A stretch of DNA of 64,000 nt from Anaerostipes rhamnosivorans (GTDB lineage: Bacteria; Bacillota; Clostridia; Lachnospirales; Lachnospiraceae). The stretch lies in assembly GCF_005280655.1 (NCBI RefSeq), contig NZ_CP040058.1:715001-779000 (forward strand), in the 5' to 3' direction. The notes beneath the pieces were generated by a model. It made no database searches, was not told where the DNA came from, and was given only the letters and a program-made list of their open reading frames with translations. The translations under genes were made by a program, and so were the position numbers. Shown here one piece after another: positions 53,683 through 62,998 of the stretch. How positions within the stretch are numbered: the stretch's first letter is position 1; every line of letters begins with the position of its first letter.

Positions 53683-55704
53683 CAGGTCATGAAGACTCCG
53701 GGCATCATAGACCGGGGCACTGCAGGTCTGATTCTGGCAGAGATAACAGGATACCTTATCCGATTGTACAGGGTACTCTTCTGTAAATGGCGCGATGGAG
53801 GCAAGATAGTCTTTGTTCTGTTCCGTTTTGACCAAAACCGCAAGGTCAAGCGGATGGTACTTTGAGAGCAGTTTCTGGAATTCTTCGGGAAGGCTCTCTT
53901 TTTTTGATGTGATGACCAGCTGCCTGGAAGTAAGGAACTCCGTGGACAGTACCATCAAAGCGCTGCAGTAAGCAGAGGGATTTGCGGAAAGATCAGCGGA
54001 AAAGCAGGCAAAGGTTTGATCCATGCAGTCCCGGTATCTTCTGTCTCCGGTCATGTGGTACAACATGGAGAGCGCTTGAAGGGCGGCAGAATTTCCGGAT
54101 GGCAGAGCACCGTCGTAAAGCTCTTTTGGGCGGGCGATGAGTTTTTCGCTTTTCTTGGAATACAAAAAAAATCCGCCGTGTTGGGCATCGTAAAACAGGG
54201 AGATCATATGACCGGCCGCCTGTATCGCTTTTTTCAGGTAATCATCCGAAAATGTAACGCGGTACAGGGAAAGCATGGCCAGGCAGTAAAAGGCGTAATC
54301 ATCCAACTGTCCGTCATAGGCCGCCTCCCCGTCACACCACCGAAGAAATAAAAGGCCGTTTTCCTTTTTCAAATAGCGGTCAAGAAACGCTTCCGCTTTC
54401 CTGGCTGTTTTTAGATAATCACTCCGGCCGAACACAGATGCCGCCTCTGAGAGGGCAGAGATCATCAGGCAGTTCCAAGAAGTCAGGATCTTTTTGTCTG
54501 TAAAAAGGCTGGTCCGGTTTCTCCGGTACTCATAAAGGAATTGTTTCATCTGCTTTAATTCTTCCGGGCTGATGAAAACGTCCGATTCTTTCAGCAGATT
54601 AGGGATGTTTTTTGCCTCAAAGTTACCATAGTCCGTGATATCGTACCGGCGGCAGTAGGCTTTTCCTTTCTCTGCACCTAAAACCTCCAGGATCTCTTCC
54701 ACGGAAAAGGTATAATATTTCCCCTCTTCCCCTTCGCTGTCCGCGTCCTGGCTGCAGTAGAAACCGCCCTCCGGATGGGAGAGCTCTTTTTGGACATAGG
54801 AGATAGTGGATGCTACGGTCTCTGGGAAGATAGGATCTTTACAGGATAGATAAGCTTCGGTATACGTCTGGGTGAGCAATGCATTATCATAGAGCATCTT
54901 TTCAAAATGGGGCACCAGCCACTGTGCATCGGTGGAATAACGGGAAAAACCGCCGCCGATATGGTCAAAGATGCCTCCCTGGAACATCCGTTTCAGAGTG
55001 TGTTCTGCCATCAGGAGACTGTCCTGATCCCCGGTCTGGCGGTATTGCTGAAGCAGAAAGAGCAGAATTGAAGGTGTGGGGAACTTAGGAGCGGTTCCAA
55101 AACCTCCGAAGTACTTGTCATAGGAGTCTTTCAGGGCATCCAGAGCCTTTGAGATCTCCTTTTCTGTAAGGGATACAGTCCCGTAAGGTGTTCCAGCAGT
55201 ATTCAGATGTTCCGTGATCTCGTTTCCGATCTGAAGCAGACGGAACCGGTCCTGTTTCCACAGAGCAGAGATCTGAGGCAGCAGTTCTATAAGGCCGGTC
55301 AGATGGTATCTGGATGTTTTCGGAAGATAGGTCGCTGCAAAAAATGGTTTCTGGTCCGGAGTGAGAAAGACGGACATAGGCCAGCCGCCGGACCCGGTCA
55401 TGGCCTGGCATACAGACATGTAGACTGCGTCAATGTCCGGGCGTTCTTCCCGGTCCACCTTGATGGAGATAAAATCTTTGTTCAGAAGGTCTGCCACCTG
55501 CGGGTCTTCAAAAGATTCCTCCTCCATCACGTGACACCAGTGACAGGATGCATATCCGATACTCAAAAAGACTGGCTTGTCTTCCGACCTGGCTTTATCA
55601 AAAGCTTCAGCTCCCCATGGGTACCAGTGCACCGGATTATGGGCGTGCTGAAGCAGGTAAGGGGATTTTTCATGGATTAATTTGTTAGGGTTACTGTTTG
55701 GCAT
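53665..55704 (-). CDS. thioredoxin-domain/DUF255 protein (YyaL-like)
   Basis: 679 residues. N-terminal thioredoxin-like domain with SCHWCHVME (CxWC) and DREERPDID, then a large alpha/alpha-barrel of the N-acylglucosamine-2-epimerase type ([20 protein letters not shown] segments). Family members (YyaL, human SPATA20) are widespread, with no agreed function; the barrel suggests sugar or cell-wall precursor handling. Start ATG follows AAAGGAGC. Converges on the NuoE-like gene. Confidence 0.88.
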   Translation of the reverse strand: MPNSNPNKLIHEKSPYLLQHAHNPVHWYPWGAEAFDKARSEDKPVFLSIGYASCHWCHVMEEESFEDPQVADLLNKDFISIKVDREERPDIDAVYMSVCQAMTGSGGWPMSVFLTPDQKPFFAATYLPKTSRYHLTGLIELLPQISALWKQDRFRLLQIGNEITEHLNTAGTPYGTVSLTEKEISKALDALKDSYDKYFGGFGTAPKFPTPSILLFLLQQYRQTGDQDSLLMAEHTLKRMFQGGIFDHIGGGFSRYSTDAQWLVPHFEKMLYDNALLTQTYTEAYLSCKDPIFPETVASTISYVQKELSHPEGGFYCSQDADSEGEEGKYYTFSVEEILEVLGAEKGKAYCRRYDITDYGNFEAKNIPNLLKESDVFISPEELKQMKQFLYEYRRNRTSLFTDKKILTSWNCLMISALSEAASVFGRSDYLKTARKAEAFLDRYLKKENGLLFLRWCDGEAAYDGQLDDYAFYCLAMLSLYRVTFSDDYLKKAIQAAGHMISLFYDAQHGGFFLYSKKSEKLIARPKELYDGALPSGNSAALQALSMLYHMTGDRRYRDCMDQTFACFSADLSANPSAYCSALMVLSTEFLTSRQLVITSKKESLPEEFQKLLSKYHPLDLAVLVKTEQNKDYLASIAPFTEEYPVQSDKVSCYLCQNQTCSAPVYDARSLHDLLQAAD

Positions 55705-55854
55705 AAAAGCTCCTTTCTAGTCACTATTAGTTTTTATATTGGAATACAAAGCTATTTAGCAGGCGGGTATGGCTTTAGAATATGCAGTTCCTTTTTGTTT
55801 CATCCAGACATCAGGTTCTGTTATAATAGAAAGAAGTATAAAGGAGAAAGAATC

Positions 55855-56499
55855 ATGGCATATTTTATATACGGAGAAAAGGAAATCAACCATTTAAAAG
55901 CCAGGGATCCGGTGCTGGGACAGGCCATTGACCGGATCGGCATGATCAAAAGGGAAGTTCACACTGAATTGTTTGCTGCACTGGTGAATTCTATTGTGGG
56001 ACAGCAGATCTCTACCAAGGCTCAGGTTACGGTCTGGAACCGGATGAAAGAGGGGCTTTTAGAAGTCACACCCCAGAAGGTAGGACAGTGTACGAAAGAA
56101 GAGCTGCAGAGCTTCGGAATTTCTTTCAGAAAAGCGGCATATATAAAAACCGCGGCGGAACGTGTTTTAAACGGAAGCCTGGATCTTCGGGGCCTTTCAG
56201 AAGCAGAAGATGAACAGGTCAAACAGGAGCTTACAAAGCTTCCCGGGGTGGGAGTCTGGACGGCGGAGATGCTGATGACATTTTCCATGCAGCGGCCGGA
56301 CATCGTAAGTTATTCTGATCTGGCGATCCAGAGGGGAATGAGAATGCTCTACCACCACAGGGCCATCACACCGAAATTATTTCAAAAATACGCAAGGAGA
56401 TACAGTCCCTGTGGCACTGTGGCCAGTCTTTACCTTTGGGCTGTGGCAGGAGGGGCAATCCCAGAGATGAAGGATTATGCCCCGAAGAAAAAGAAATGA
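55855..56499 (+). CDS. AlkA-like DNA-3-methyladenine glycosylase
   Basis: 214 residues, HhH-GPD fold: NSIVGQQISTKA, the hairpin LPGVGVWTAEM and the catalytic aspartate region SYSDLAIQRGM. It excises alkylated bases from DNA to start base-excision repair. The C-terminal end KKKK is short and the iron-sulfur motif of MutY/Nth is absent. ATG 55855 follows AAAGGAGA. Confidence 0.9.
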   Translation: MAYFIYGEKEINHLKARDPVLGQAIDRIGMIKREVHTELFAALVNSIVGQQISTKAQVTVWNRMKEGLLEVTPQKVGQCTKEELQSFGISFRKAAYIKTAAERVLNGSLDLRGLSEAEDEQVKQELTKLPGVGVWTAEMLMTFSMQRPDIVSYSDLAIQRGMRMLYHHRAITPKLFQKYARRYSPCGTVASLYLWAVAGGAIPEMKDYAPKKKK

Positions 56500-56593
56500 A
56501 AAAACGATTGTAAGATTTTTTTCAGAATTGTATTAAAGGAAAACTCAGAATTGGATGATACACTGTGATCATGAAGGAAAGAGGAGGAAGATT

Positions 56594-57304
56594 ATGAAAC
56601 AACCCAGGATTTTAGTAGTAGACGATGACAGAGAGATTGTAGGGGCGATCAAAAAACGCCTGGAACTGGAAGGTTATGAAGTAGTACCTGCCTACAATGG
56701 TCTGGAAGCGCTGGATGTGCTTATGGAGCAGGAGATCCATCTTTTGATCATCGACATCATGATGCCGGGTATGGACGGACTTTCAGCTACCATGAAGATC
56801 AGGGAGAGCAAAAACATCCCGATCATCATTTTATCCGCTAAGACGGAGGAAAGCGACAAGATCCTGGGGCTCTCAATGGGAGCCGATGATTATATCAGCA
56901 AACCGTTCCGCCCGGATGAGTTAGTGGCCAGGGTGAAATCCCAGCTACGCAGATACTTACAGCTGGGAAGCAAGGCAGCGGCATCGGAGCAGAACAAGAA
57001 CCAACTCACGCTGGGAGGACTGGTACTGGACCTGGACGGCAAATGTATCTACGTGGATGGGGAACCTGTGAAGGTGACAGCTACAGAGTTTAAGATCCTG
57101 AATCTTTTGATGAAGCATCCCGGCAGAGTCTTTTCAGCAGAGGAAATCTATGAGAGAGTCTGGGAGGAAGCAGCTTATGCAACAGAAAACACAGTGATGG
57201 TTCATATTCGGAGGATCCGTGAAAAGATCGAGATCGATCCGAAGAACCCAAAATATTTAAAGGTGGTATGGGGAATTGGATACAAGATGGAAAAGATGGA
57301 TTAA
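56594..57304 (+). CDS. OmpR-family response regulator
   Basis: 236 residues: receiver (VVDDD, Asp in LLIIDIMMPGMDG, SKPF) and winged helix (VTATEFKILNLL, VWEEAAYATENTVMVHIRRIREKI). ATG 56594 follows GAGGAGGAAG. It overlaps the kinase gene by 29 bases, so it is paired with it. It resembles VanR/PhoP-type regulators. Confidence 0.9.
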   Translation: MKQPRILVVDDDREIVGAIKKRLELEGYEVVPAYNGLEALDVLMEQEIHLLIIDIMMPGMDGLSATMKIRESKNIPIIILSAKTEESDKILGLSMGADDYISKPFRPDELVARVKSQLRRYLQLGSKAAASEQNKNQLTLGGLVLDLDGKCIYVDGEPVKVTATEFKILNLLMKHPGRVFSAEEIYERVWEEAAYATENTVMVHIRRIREKIEIDPKNPKYLKVVWGIGYKMEKMD

Positions 57305-59414
57305 CAGCGGGCTGATCGCTGCGGTGATCATAGCCATGGTAGGCGGAGTGCTGTTTGGTATTTATCAGATGCATTCCATGGATAATTATAATGACGGACT
57401 GGACTTTGCAACGATCAAAAAGGGTGAGCGGATGGAAGATTCCGATTACTATGTGCAGGCCGTACAGCGTATTTTAAACAGATGGGTGGTACAAAACAAT
57501 CTCTCGGACAGTAATTATGACGGGGTCGATTCAGAGCTTCCGTCCAGCCTGGAAAAAGAGATCTTTGTCAAGGCGAAGCTGACAATTCAGCCTTACGGTA
57601 AAAAAGCCAGGACAAAAACGTTTGGAATTGAGGAAGACGAAAAGAGGAAACCAAAGTTTATAAAAAAGATCGTGATCAACAGAAATGATACTCTTGGATA
57701 CGGGCTCAATTCCAACAAAAGTATCAAAGCCAAGTATTCCAGCAATGCCGAAACCAATAACAGCTATGATGAGTACGAAGAAAATCTCATGTCCCCGTCT
57801 GATTTTTTTAATATCAGCGGGAGCAGCATGAACGGGGGAAGTCTCTCTCTGCCTCAGACATTTTATATTGATGATGCCAAGCAGCAGAGACTGGAATCCG
57901 CAGTGATCGAGGTTGGATTCTATGACGGATTTTATAAGGCTCTGGACCAGCATTACAAGACATTTCCTGATTTGAGGAAAGCCCTGATGGTCAGGATGTC
58001 TATTTTGCTCGGAGCGGAGGTTCTGGGACTTCTTGCTCTGTCCGTGTTGTTCGCACTTCAGAAAAGCCGTGCCCGGTTCTTTGAAAATCTGGACCGCATC
58101 TGGTATGAAGTGATCCTCTGTATCATAGGATTTGGGATTTTCATGGGGACAGGAACCGTTGCGGCTGCGTCCATCGGGGCCCTGCAGCAGGAAGAACTGA
58201 TCCCGATTATGACATTTGCGGGGATCGTGCTGCTGGTGATCGGAATCATACTCTCCATCTGTCTGCAGACTACGGTGTGGCGGTTAAAGGACGGTACATT
58301 CTTAGAGCATACATTCTGTGTGGGCACGATTCGGAGATGGTACCGGAGAAACAGACAGAGAAGAGAAGCAGAGAAACAGGCACTGGAGTTTGCGGACCGT
58401 CTGGCGGTGGAGCGTCTTTCTATCTACCGGAAGGGAAAATACCTGATGCTTGCGATCTTTTTTGCGGGACTGTTTATCATAGGGGGGTCCCCGCTGCTGG
58501 CAGTGATCGCCATCTGCATCAGCGTCCTGGGGATGAAGTATCTGGGAGAGCATTTTGATGAGCTGGCAAAGCAGCAGAAAGATTTAGGCAGACTCATCCG
58601 GCAGATCGAGAGCATTTCTGAGGGAGATTTGAAAGCAGAAGCGGACATCCCGAGAGAATCCCTCTATTATAATGCATCCAAACAGCTGAGCAACATCGGA
58701 AGCGGACTGGATAAATCTCTCCAAGACCAGATGAAAGGGGAACGCATGAAGATCGACTTGATCACCAATGTATCCCATGACTTAAAAACACCTCTCACAT
58801 CCATCATCAGCTACGTGGACCTGCTCAAAAGAGATGAAACGTTGTCTCCGGAAGCAAGAGACTATGTGATGATCTTAAACCAGAAAACAGAGAGGCTGAA
58901 AAATACCATCGCTGATCTGTTCGAGCTTGCAAAGTCCACCAGCGGGGAAGCCAAGGTCACATTAGAACCAATGGATCTAAAGAAGCTGATGGAGCAGACC
59001 TTAGAGGATATGAGTGACCAGATTGAGGAGGCAGGTTTTAAGGTGCGGTTCCAGTGTGAGGCGGATCACACAAAATTCAAGGGCGACGTAAACCGCATGT
59101 ACCGTGTGGTGCAGAATGTACTGGAAAATGCGCTGAAGTATTCTCTGAAAGGAACAAGAATTTTTGTCACTATTTCAAATGTAGGTCAAAAAGTATGTCT
59201 GACGGTTCAGAATACCTCTGCCTATGAGATGGATTTTACAGAGGAAGAGATTATGGAGCGTTTCTACAGAGGTGAGAAATCTAGGACCAGTGAAGGAAAC
59301 GGACTGGGACTTTCCATCGCAGACAGCTTTACAGCCAACTGCGGGGGAGAATTTAAGATCGAGATTGACGGTGACCAGTTCAAAGCCATGATCCTGTTCC
59401 CGACGCTTCCGTAG
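57276..59414 (+). CDS. multi-pass sensor histidine kinase
   Basis: 712 residues. One N-terminal helix (about 12-30), an extracellular domain (to about 225), then about five more helices (to about 410), a HAMP-like linker and a kinase core with NVSHDLKTPLTS (H near 506), NALKYS and GNGLGLS. The start appears to be TTG at 57276 inside the regulator gene; no ATG lies before the first helix. The first helix supports this. Signal unknown; the long extracellular part suggests envelope sensing. Confidence 0.87.
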   Translation: MDTRWKRWINSGLIAAVIIAMVGGVLFGIYQMHSMDNYNDGLDFATIKKGERMEDSDYYVQAVQRILNRWVVQNNLSDSNYDGVDSELPSSLEKEIFVKAKLTIQPYGKKARTKTFGIEEDEKRKPKFIKKIVINRNDTLGYGLNSNKSIKAKYSSNAETNNSYDEYEENLMSPSDFFNISGSSMNGGSLSLPQTFYIDDAKQQRLESAVIEVGFYDGFYKALDQHYKTFPDLRKALMVRMSILLGAEVLGLLALSVLFALQKSRARFFENLDRIWYEVILCIIGFGIFMGTGTVAAASIGALQQEELIPIMTFAGIVLLVIGIILSICLQTTVWRLKDGTFLEHTFCVGTIRRWYRRNRQRREAEKQALEFADRLAVERLSIYRKGKYLMLAIFFAGLFIIGGSPLLAVIAICISVLGMKYLGEHFDELAKQQKDLGRLIRQIESISEGDLKAEADIPRESLYYNASKQLSNIGSGLDKSLQDQMKGERMKIDLITNVSHDLKTPLTSIISYVDLLKRDETLSPEARDYVMILNQKTERLKNTIADLFELAKSTSGEAKVTLEPMDLKKLMEQTLEDMSDQIEEAGFKVRFQCEADHTKFKGDVNRMYRVVQNVLENALKYSLKGTRIFVTISNVGQKVCLTVQNTSAYEMDFTEEEIMERFYRGEKSRTSEGNGLGLSIADSFTANCGGEFKIEIDGDQFKAMILFPTLP

Positions 59415-59441
59415 GACACAAAGTTTTAAACATTACGGACA

Positions 59442-59470
59442 ATGACAGAGGTGCCGATTCATGCTATAAT
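59442..59470 (+). promoter_or_regulatory. promoter of the nagZ-like gene
   Basis: ATGACA (59442-59447), 17-base spacer, TATAAT (59465-59470), 25 bases before the start. Confidence 0.65.
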
Positions 59471-59494
59471 GATTTCATTATGAAAGGAATTTTT

Positions 59495-60694
59495 ATGATG
59501 AGAAGACGTATTATATGCATGATGCTGGCCCTCTGTCTTTTATTGTGCGGCTGCAACATTGACGGAAAAAAGGATTATACAAAAACAGAGGATCTGGACG
59601 AAGCTACTCTGCAGGGAATGGCCAAGGATATCACAAAGGACATGTCGTTAAAGCAAAAGATCGGACAGCTTTTTATGGTATCCGTCTATTCATTAGACAG
59701 TTCCGGGAGCAAGTCACAGACTAAGGTTACAACTGCAATGAAAAAGACTATGAAGAAGTATCCCGTGGGAGGCATTCTTTTGTTTTCTAAGAATGTGGAA
59801 TCCGAAAAGCAGCTTAAGAAACTTACGCAGGATCTCCAGAATGCTTCCCACGTACCGCTTTTTATAGCGGCAGATGAGGAGGGAGGGACGGTATCAAGGA
59901 TTGCTTCTAAACTCCCGGATTCAGTTACCCAGTTTCCTCAGGCCAGGGAGATCGGGGAGACCTATACGGACCAGCAGATCGCCAAGATGGGAAAGGAACA
60001 GAGCAAGCAGCTCAAAGACCTGGGGGTCAATATGAATCTGGCTCCGGTGGCAGATGTTCTGTCCAATGAGGACAATACGGAGATTGGAAACCGGTCCTTT
60101 GGTTCCGATGCGAAGGAAGTGGCATCCATTGTAAAGACACTGGTAAAGAGTATGCAGAAGCAGCAGATCTCAGCCACGCTGAAGCATTTTCCCGGAAGTG
60201 GTGACGCTTTGGGGGATACCCACCGTGGAGCGGTAGAGACAAAGCAGACGATCCAGGAGTTGAGGAAAAAAGAGTTTCTTCCATTTGAAAGCGGTATGGA
60301 CGCGGACTCGGATGCGGTCATGGTGTCTCACCTGATTCTTACCAATGTGACAGATGAAAAGGAGCCCTGCAGTTTAAGCGAGAGGGTTATCTCTGACATT
60401 TTAAGGGATGAGATGGAGTATGACGGACTGATCCTCACCGACGCCATGAATATGAATTCTATCACCGACAACTACAGCTCCGGGGAAGCTGCTGTGAAGG
60501 CAGTGAAAGCAGGAGTGAACATCGTTGTCATGCCTGAGGATCTGGGACAGGCATATAAGGCAGTCAAAAGCGCGGTGAAGAACGGCAGAATCAAGGAGTC
60601 CGTAGTGGATAAGGCCGTGAGACGGATCATTTATACGAAGCTTAAGAGAGGTGTGATCCCCCCGGATACCAAGCTTCTAGAGGATAATCAATAA
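59495..60694 (+). CDS. NagZ-like glycoside hydrolase family 3 lipoprotein
   Basis: 399 residues. Type II signal peptide with lipobox LLCGC, so it is anchored outside the membrane. The GH3 domain has KHFPGSG, a DTHRGA acid/base-type motif and the nucleophile aspartate in LTDAMNM, as in beta-N-acetylglucosaminidase NagZ. It likely cleaves GlcNAc from muropeptides during wall turnover. Short ATG choice (59495) after AAAGGA; 59480 is possible. Follows the kinase gene but has its own promoter. Confidence 0.9.
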   Translation: MMRRRIICMMLALCLLLCGCNIDGKKDYTKTEDLDEATLQGMAKDITKDMSLKQKIGQLFMVSVYSLDSSGSKSQTKVTTAMKKTMKKYPVGGILLFSKNVESEKQLKKLTQDLQNASHVPLFIAADEEGGTVSRIASKLPDSVTQFPQAREIGETYTDQQIAKMGKEQSKQLKDLGVNMNLAPVADVLSNEDNTEIGNRSFGSDAKEVASIVKTLVKSMQKQQISATLKHFPGSGDALGDTHRGAVETKQTIQELRKKEFLPFESGMDADSDAVMVSHLILTNVTDEKEPCSLSERVISDILRDEMEYDGLILTDAMNMNSITDNYSSGEAAVKAVKAGVNIVVMPEDLGQAYKAVKSAVKNGRIKESVVDKAVRRIIYTKLKRGVIPPDTKLLEDNQ

Positions 60695-60721
60695 TTTTTT
60701 TGTATTTCGAAAAATAAAAAT

Positions 60722-60752
60722 CAGTGCAATAGAAGATATTGCACTGGTTTTT
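60722..60752 (+). terminator. terminator after the nagZ-like gene
   Basis: Perfect nine-base stem CAGTGCAAT / ATTGCACTG followed by GTTTTTT. Confidence 0.9.
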
Positions 60753-60767
60753 TATATGTGATACTAT
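60739..60767 (+). promoter_or_regulatory. possible purC promoter
   Basis: TTGCAC (60739-60744), 17 bases, TACTAT (60762-60767), overlapping the preceding terminator. A small stem GCCTCC / GGAGGC follows at 60777-60793. No purine riboswitch core was found. Confidence 0.4.
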
Positions 60768-60829
60768 TTGTGAGGAGCCTCCGGCTTGGAGGCAGTGCAG
60801 CAGAAGCAGAAGAATAAAGGAGATAAAAC

Positions 60830-61534
60830 ATGGAAAAACAGGAATTATTATATGAAGGAAAAGCCAAAAAAGTTTTTACGACGGAAGATCCGGACTTATT
60901 AATTGTCGACTATAAAGATGATGCGACAGCATTCAACGGTGAAAAAAAGGGAACGATTGTCGGAAAAGGTGTTGTAAATAACCGTATGTCCAACTATATG
61001 TTCAAGATGCTGGAAGAAAAAGGTGTGCCTACTCACTATGTGCAGGAACTCAGTGACCGTGAGACTGTTGTGAAAAAGGTTGAGATCGTGCCGCTTGAAG
61101 TCATCATCCGTAATGTGGCAGCAGGAAGTTTTTCCAAGAGACTCGGAATTGAAGAAGGTTTTGAATTATTAGAGCCTACCTTTGAATTCAGTTATAAAGA
61201 CGATGATCTCGGGGATCCGTTGATCAACGAATATTTTGCTTATGCAATCGGTATCTCCAACCGCAAAGAAGTAGAACAGATCAAAGAATATGCATTTAAA
61301 GTCAATGAAGCACTGATCGAAGAATTTAAGAAGATCGGCATCAAACTGGTTGATTTTAAGATTGAGTTCGGCCGCTATAAGGATGAAGTGATCTTAGCAG
61401 ATGAGATCTCTCCGGATACATGCCGTCTGTGGGATTTAGAGACAAACCAGAAGCTGGACAAGGACCGTTTCCGCAGAGATTTAGGTGACGTAGAAGAAGC
61501 ATACGAGGAAGTATACAGAAGACTTGGTTTATAA
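60830..61534 (+). CDS. purC: SAICAR synthetase
   Basis: 234 residues, full length for the family. [11 protein letters not shown] at the N-terminus, [12 protein letters not shown] and [12 protein letters not shown] motifs. Joins aspartate to CAIR with ATP in purine synthesis. Ribosome site AAGGAG. First gene of the pur group purC-purF-purB. Confidence 0.97.
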   Translation: MEKQELLYEGKAKKVFTTEDPDLLIVDYKDDATAFNGEKKGTIVGKGVVNNRMSNYMFKMLEEKGVPTHYVQELSDRETVVKKVEIVPLEVIIRNVAAGSFSKRLGIEEGFELLEPTFEFSYKDDDLGDPLINEYFAYAIGISNRKEVEQIKEYAFKVNEALIEEFKKIGIKLVDFKIEFGRYKDEVILADEISPDTCRLWDLETNQKLDKDRFRRDLGDVEEAYEEVYRRLGL

Positions 61535-61556
61535 TATTTAATAGAGAGGCTTGATA

Positions 61557-62984
61557 ATGGACAGAGAACGTTTTGACAAGTTAGGAGAGGAGTGCGGTGT
61601 CTTCGGAGTCTATGATTTTGACGGCAACGACGTAGCTTCTACAATTTATTACGGTTTATTTGCACTGCAGCACCGGGGACAGGAAAGCTGTGGCATCGCA
61701 GTTTCCGATACCAATGGTCCGAAGGGACAGGTGGCTTCCAAGAAGGGGATGGGGCTTTGCAACGAGGTCTTCACCCAGGAGTCTTTGGGAGAACTGAAGG
61801 GTGACATCGGTGTCGGCCATGTAAGATATTCCACCGCGGGACAAAGCTGCCCTGAGAACGCGCAGCCCCTGGTATTAAATTATGTCAAAGGAACTTTGGG
61901 TCTGGCCCACAATGGCAACCTGATCAATGCTCTGGAGTTAAGGCATGAACTTGAATATTCCGGGGCGATTTTTCAGACGACCATTGACTCGGAAGTGATC
62001 GCCTACCACATCGCACGGGAAAGGGTGAATACCCACAGTGTGGAGGACGCGGTGGCAAAAGCGATCCGAAAGGTCAAAGGGGCATATTCCCTGGTTGTTA
62101 TGTCTCCGAGAAAGCTGATCGGGGCAAGGGACCCATATGGTTTTAAGCCGCTCTGTATCGGAAAAAGAGACAATGCCTATATTCTAGCTTCTGAGACCTG
62201 TGCGCTGGACACCGTGGGAGCAGAATTTGTCCGCGACGTGGAGCCGGGTGAGATTGTGACTATCACAAAGGACGGTATCCAGTCGGACTGCAGCATGTGC
62301 CTACCAAAGGGAGAAGCAGCCAGATGTGTATTTGAGTATATTTATTTTGCAAGGCCGGACAGCTGCATTGATGGAGTCAGTGTCTACGAGTCCAGGCTCA
62401 AGGCCGGCAAGTATCTGGCAGTGGACTCACCGGTAGAAGCCGACGTGGTGGTGGGCGTGCCTGAGTCCGGTAACGCCGCAGCTTTGGGTTATTCCCTGGA
62501 ATCCGGCATACCGTACGGGACCGCCTTTGTGAAGAACACTTACGTTGGACGGACGTTCATTAAGCCGAAGCAGAGCAGCCGGGAATCCAGTGTCCAGGTG
62601 AAGCTGAATGTATTAAAGGAGTCGGTAAAAGGAAAAAGAGTCATCATGATTGATGATTCCATTGTCCGGGGCACTACCAGTGACCGGATCGTATCCATGC
62701 TCAGAGATGCAGGAGCTTCGGAAGTCCACGTAAGGATCAGTTCCCCGCCGTTTTTGTGGCCTTGTTATTTTGGTACGGATGTCCCGGCCAGAGAACAGCT
62801 GATCGCCTATAACCGCAGCATCGATGAGATCTGTGATATAATCGGGGCAGACAGCCTTGGTTACCTGAGGACCGAGAGACTTGACGAGCTCTCAGAAGGA
62901 CTTCCGATCTGCAGAGGATGTTTTACAGGAACATATCCGATTGAGCCGCCGAAGGAAAATATCCGCGGAGATTATGATAAATAA
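61557..62984 (+). CDS. purF: amidophosphoribosyltransferase
   Basis: 475 residues. Begins with a short propeptide ending at the nucleophile Cys13 (EECGVFGVYD), a glutaminase domain (HRGQESCGIA, HNGNLIN) and a phosphoribosyltransferase domain with MIDDSIVRGTT. Commits PRPP to purine synthesis. A CRGC-type motif near the C-terminus suggests an iron-sulfur cluster as in Bacillus. Start ATG 61557 follows AGAGAGG. Confidence 0.97.
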   Translation: MDRERFDKLGEECGVFGVYDFDGNDVASTIYYGLFALQHRGQESCGIAVSDTNGPKGQVASKKGMGLCNEVFTQESLGELKGDIGVGHVRYSTAGQSCPENAQPLVLNYVKGTLGLAHNGNLINALELRHELEYSGAIFQTTIDSEVIAYHIARERVNTHSVEDAVAKAIRKVKGAYSLVVMSPRKLIGARDPYGFKPLCIGKRDNAYILASETCALDTVGAEFVRDVEPGEIVTITKDGIQSDCSMCLPKGEAARCVFEYIYFARPDSCIDGVSVYESRLKAGKYLAVDSPVEADVVVGVPESGNAAALGYSLESGIPYGTAFVKNTYVGRTFIKPKQSSRESSVQVKLNVLKESVKGKRVIMIDDSIVRGTTSDRIVSMLRDAGASEVHVRISSPPFLWPCYFGTDVPAREQLIAYNRSIDEICDIIGADSLGYLRTERLDELSEGLPICRGCFTGTYPIEPPKENIRGDYDK

Positions 62985-62998
62985 GGAGATTTTAATTC

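Noticed and set aside
60777-60793. GCCTCC/GGAGGC stem before purC as a regulatory riboswitch
   Set aside because: A lone six-base stem with no purine riboswitch core or T run; it is noted only as part of the promoter region.
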